The notes beneath the pieces are model-generated. The model saw only the letters and a program-made list of their open reading frames with translations, did not search any database and was not told the DNA's origin. Both the position numbers and the translations under genes were made by a program. Below are positions 63,023 to 64,000 of a DNA stretch of 64,000 bases, in pieces (within the stretch, counting starts at the first letter, position 1; each line of letters begins with the position of its first letter). Source of the DNA: Clostridiaceae bacterium (GTDB lineage: Bacteria > Bacillota_A > Clostridia > Clostridiales > Clostridiaceae); assembly GCA_029256485.1 (NCBI GenBank), contig JAQSXU010000001.1:176555-240554 (forward strand). Reading direction: 5' to 3'.

Positions 63023-64000
63023 ATGCGATTATCTTTTAAATTTAAGCCACAGCTAAATAGTTTACAAGCTAACATTATTGAAGAATTGAGCTATCATACT
63101 ACAAATCTATACAACATAGCTAATTATGATAATTTAAACCTTGGTGTGAAATCATATTACAAAATGAATGAAATTTACACTTCTAATTGGCATAAAGAAT
63201 TTCTTCATAGCCACAACTATCAGTATTGTTTAAAAGTATTAGACCAGAACTGGAAATGTTATTTCAAGTCAATTGCTGATTTTAAGAAAAACCCTTCAAA
63301 ATACAAGGGTATACCTAAACCACCAAAGTATAAAAATTTAAATGATAGGAAAAATGAAATAATTTTTACATCTGCAGGAATAAGATTTAAAAATAATACA
63401 TTAATTCTATCACTTTCTAAAGCTATGCAATTAAAATATGGTGTAAATAGCCTTAATTTTGAAGTTTCTGACAAACTTCAAAGCCTATTTGATTGGAATA
63501 GTCTTCAACAAGCAAAGATTTGCTGGAATAGTTCTTTAAAAGAATGGTCAATAATTTTAGTATATCTAAAAGAAGAAGTAATTTTACCAAGTGATTTCAG
63601 TAATATTTTGGCAATAGATTTAGGTCTTTCAAATCTTGCAACAATGACATTCTTAAACAATGAAGAAAGCTACATTATCAATGGGAAACCTCTTAAATCG
63701 GTAAATAGCCATATTAACAAGAAAATTGTACATTTGCAAAGAATTTCTATGCATATGGTTGGCAGTAAAAAACATAAAGACACTAAGGAAATAACACGTC
63801 TTAGAACTTATAGGGAAAACTATGTTAATAACTATATGCATAAAGCAAGCAAAATTGTTATTGAATTAGCACTAAAACATAAATGTGAAACAATAGTAAT
63901 AGGCGATATCCATGGTATTAAACAAAACTTAAACTACAATAAGACATTTGTTCAAATACCAATACTTAAACTAAAAGAAATGATTAGCTATAAAGCAAAA
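63023..64000 (+). CDS. tnpB: TnpB-like RNA-guided nuclease of an IS200/IS605-type element, cut by window edge
   Basis: The first 326 codons are in the window. The N-terminal helical part is followed by RuvC motif I, LAIDLGLSNLATM, with D199. The second RuvC region reads TIVIGDIHGIKQN, with GD near 294-295 where well-studied TnpB proteins have a catalytic glutamate. The zinc finger and last aspartate lie beyond the window. No TnpA transposase is seen upstream. The ATG at 63023 follows AAGGAGG. Active TnpB cuts DNA guided by an RNA from the element's right end. Confidence 0.85.
   Translation, partial: MRLSFKFKPQLNSLQANIIEELSYHTTNLYNIANYDNLNLGVKSYYKMNEIYTSNWHKEFLHSHNYQYCLKVLDQNWKCYFKSIADFKKNPSKYKGIPKPPKYKNLNDRKNEIIFTSAGIRFKNNTLILSLSKAMQLKYGVNSLNFEVSDKLQSLFDWNSLQQAKICWNSSLKEWSIILVYLKEEVILPSDFSNILAIDLGLSNLATMTFLNNEESYIINGKPLKSVNSHINKKIVHLQRISMHMVGSKKHKDTKEITRLRTYRENYVNNYMHKASKIVIELALKHKCETIVIGDIHGIKQNLNYNKTFVQIPILKLKEMISYKAK

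Noticed and set aside
1..64000. CRISPR arrays, tRNAs, rRNAs, retron or phage structural genes
   Set aside because: No regular spaced repeats, no cloverleaf or rRNA-like sequence, no reverse transcriptase, capsid, portal or tail motifs seen.

Overview
The window reads as a stretch of a large extrachromosomal element (plasmid or plasmid-like prophage) of a low-GC Firmicute, most likely a Clostridium. Base composition is strongly AT-rich. Most genes have strong GGAGG-type ribosome sites, TTG and GTG starts recur, and a SpoVT-like sporulation regulator sits at the left edge. I see no rRNA, tRNA, CRISPR array or virion structural gene, and little core metabolism. The content is accessory: DNA and RNA processing enzymes, defence-like genes, membrane and exported proteins, and many small unknowns.

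Layout. 0-5.5 kb: spoVT, small ORFs, a RecD2-like helicase and an adenine-type DNA methylase. 5.6-8.1 kb: a minus-strand pair, a PD-(D/E)xK nuclease-like gene and an ADP-ribosyltransferase-like gene, that share a promoter element. 8.3-15.4 kb: a second RecD2 paralogue, thymidylate synthase and CheX. 15.5-23.5 kb: small unknowns, an ImmA-like metallopeptidase, a 43-residue-repeat protein, a YwbE-domain protein, ClpP and an MmcB-like nuclease. 23.7-30.3 kb: Asp23, DUF3137 and LemA envelope genes, a SLOG/DprA-like protein, a TIM-barrel protein and a small nucleotidyltransferase. 30.5-40 kb: a Rad50-like ATPase with a zinc hook, an RNA ligase, a decayed phosphoesterase, a VirB4/HerA-like ATPase and a MjaI-type restriction endonuclease bracketed by direct repeats. 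40-47.8 kb, mostly minus strand: a 447-residue unknown, RNase H, a gene with a probable -1 frameshift, a WGR-PARP, FtsH and a degenerate kinase. 48.8-52.2 kb: thioredoxin, then a two-gene CBASS module (TM-SAVED effector plus CD-NTase). 52.2-62.7 kb: a HAD nucleotidase, a DEDDh exonuclease, a cluster of exported paralogues, RtcB with peptide deformylase, membrane proteins and a replication-type winged-helix protein. 62.8-64 kb: a TnpB gene cut by the window edge.

How the parts fit together. Several genes supply replication and repair (two RecD2, the Rad50-like ATPase, RNase H, DEDDh exonuclease) and nucleotide supply (ThyA, HAD nucleotidase). Two unrelated RNA ligases (KxDG type and RtcB) suggest RNA repair. 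Two ADP-ribosyltransferase-fold proteins, two or three PD-(D/E)xK nucleases and the CBASS pair suggest conflict with phages or rival elements. ClpP, FtsH and Def could adjust host protein turnover.

Several promoters across the window carry the same half-sites (ATAGTCAAT and ATTGACTAT, usually 20-22 bp apart) around the -35/-10 region, which points to one element-wide transcription regulator whose gene I cannot identify here. All functional names rest on motifs read by eye; no database search was run.
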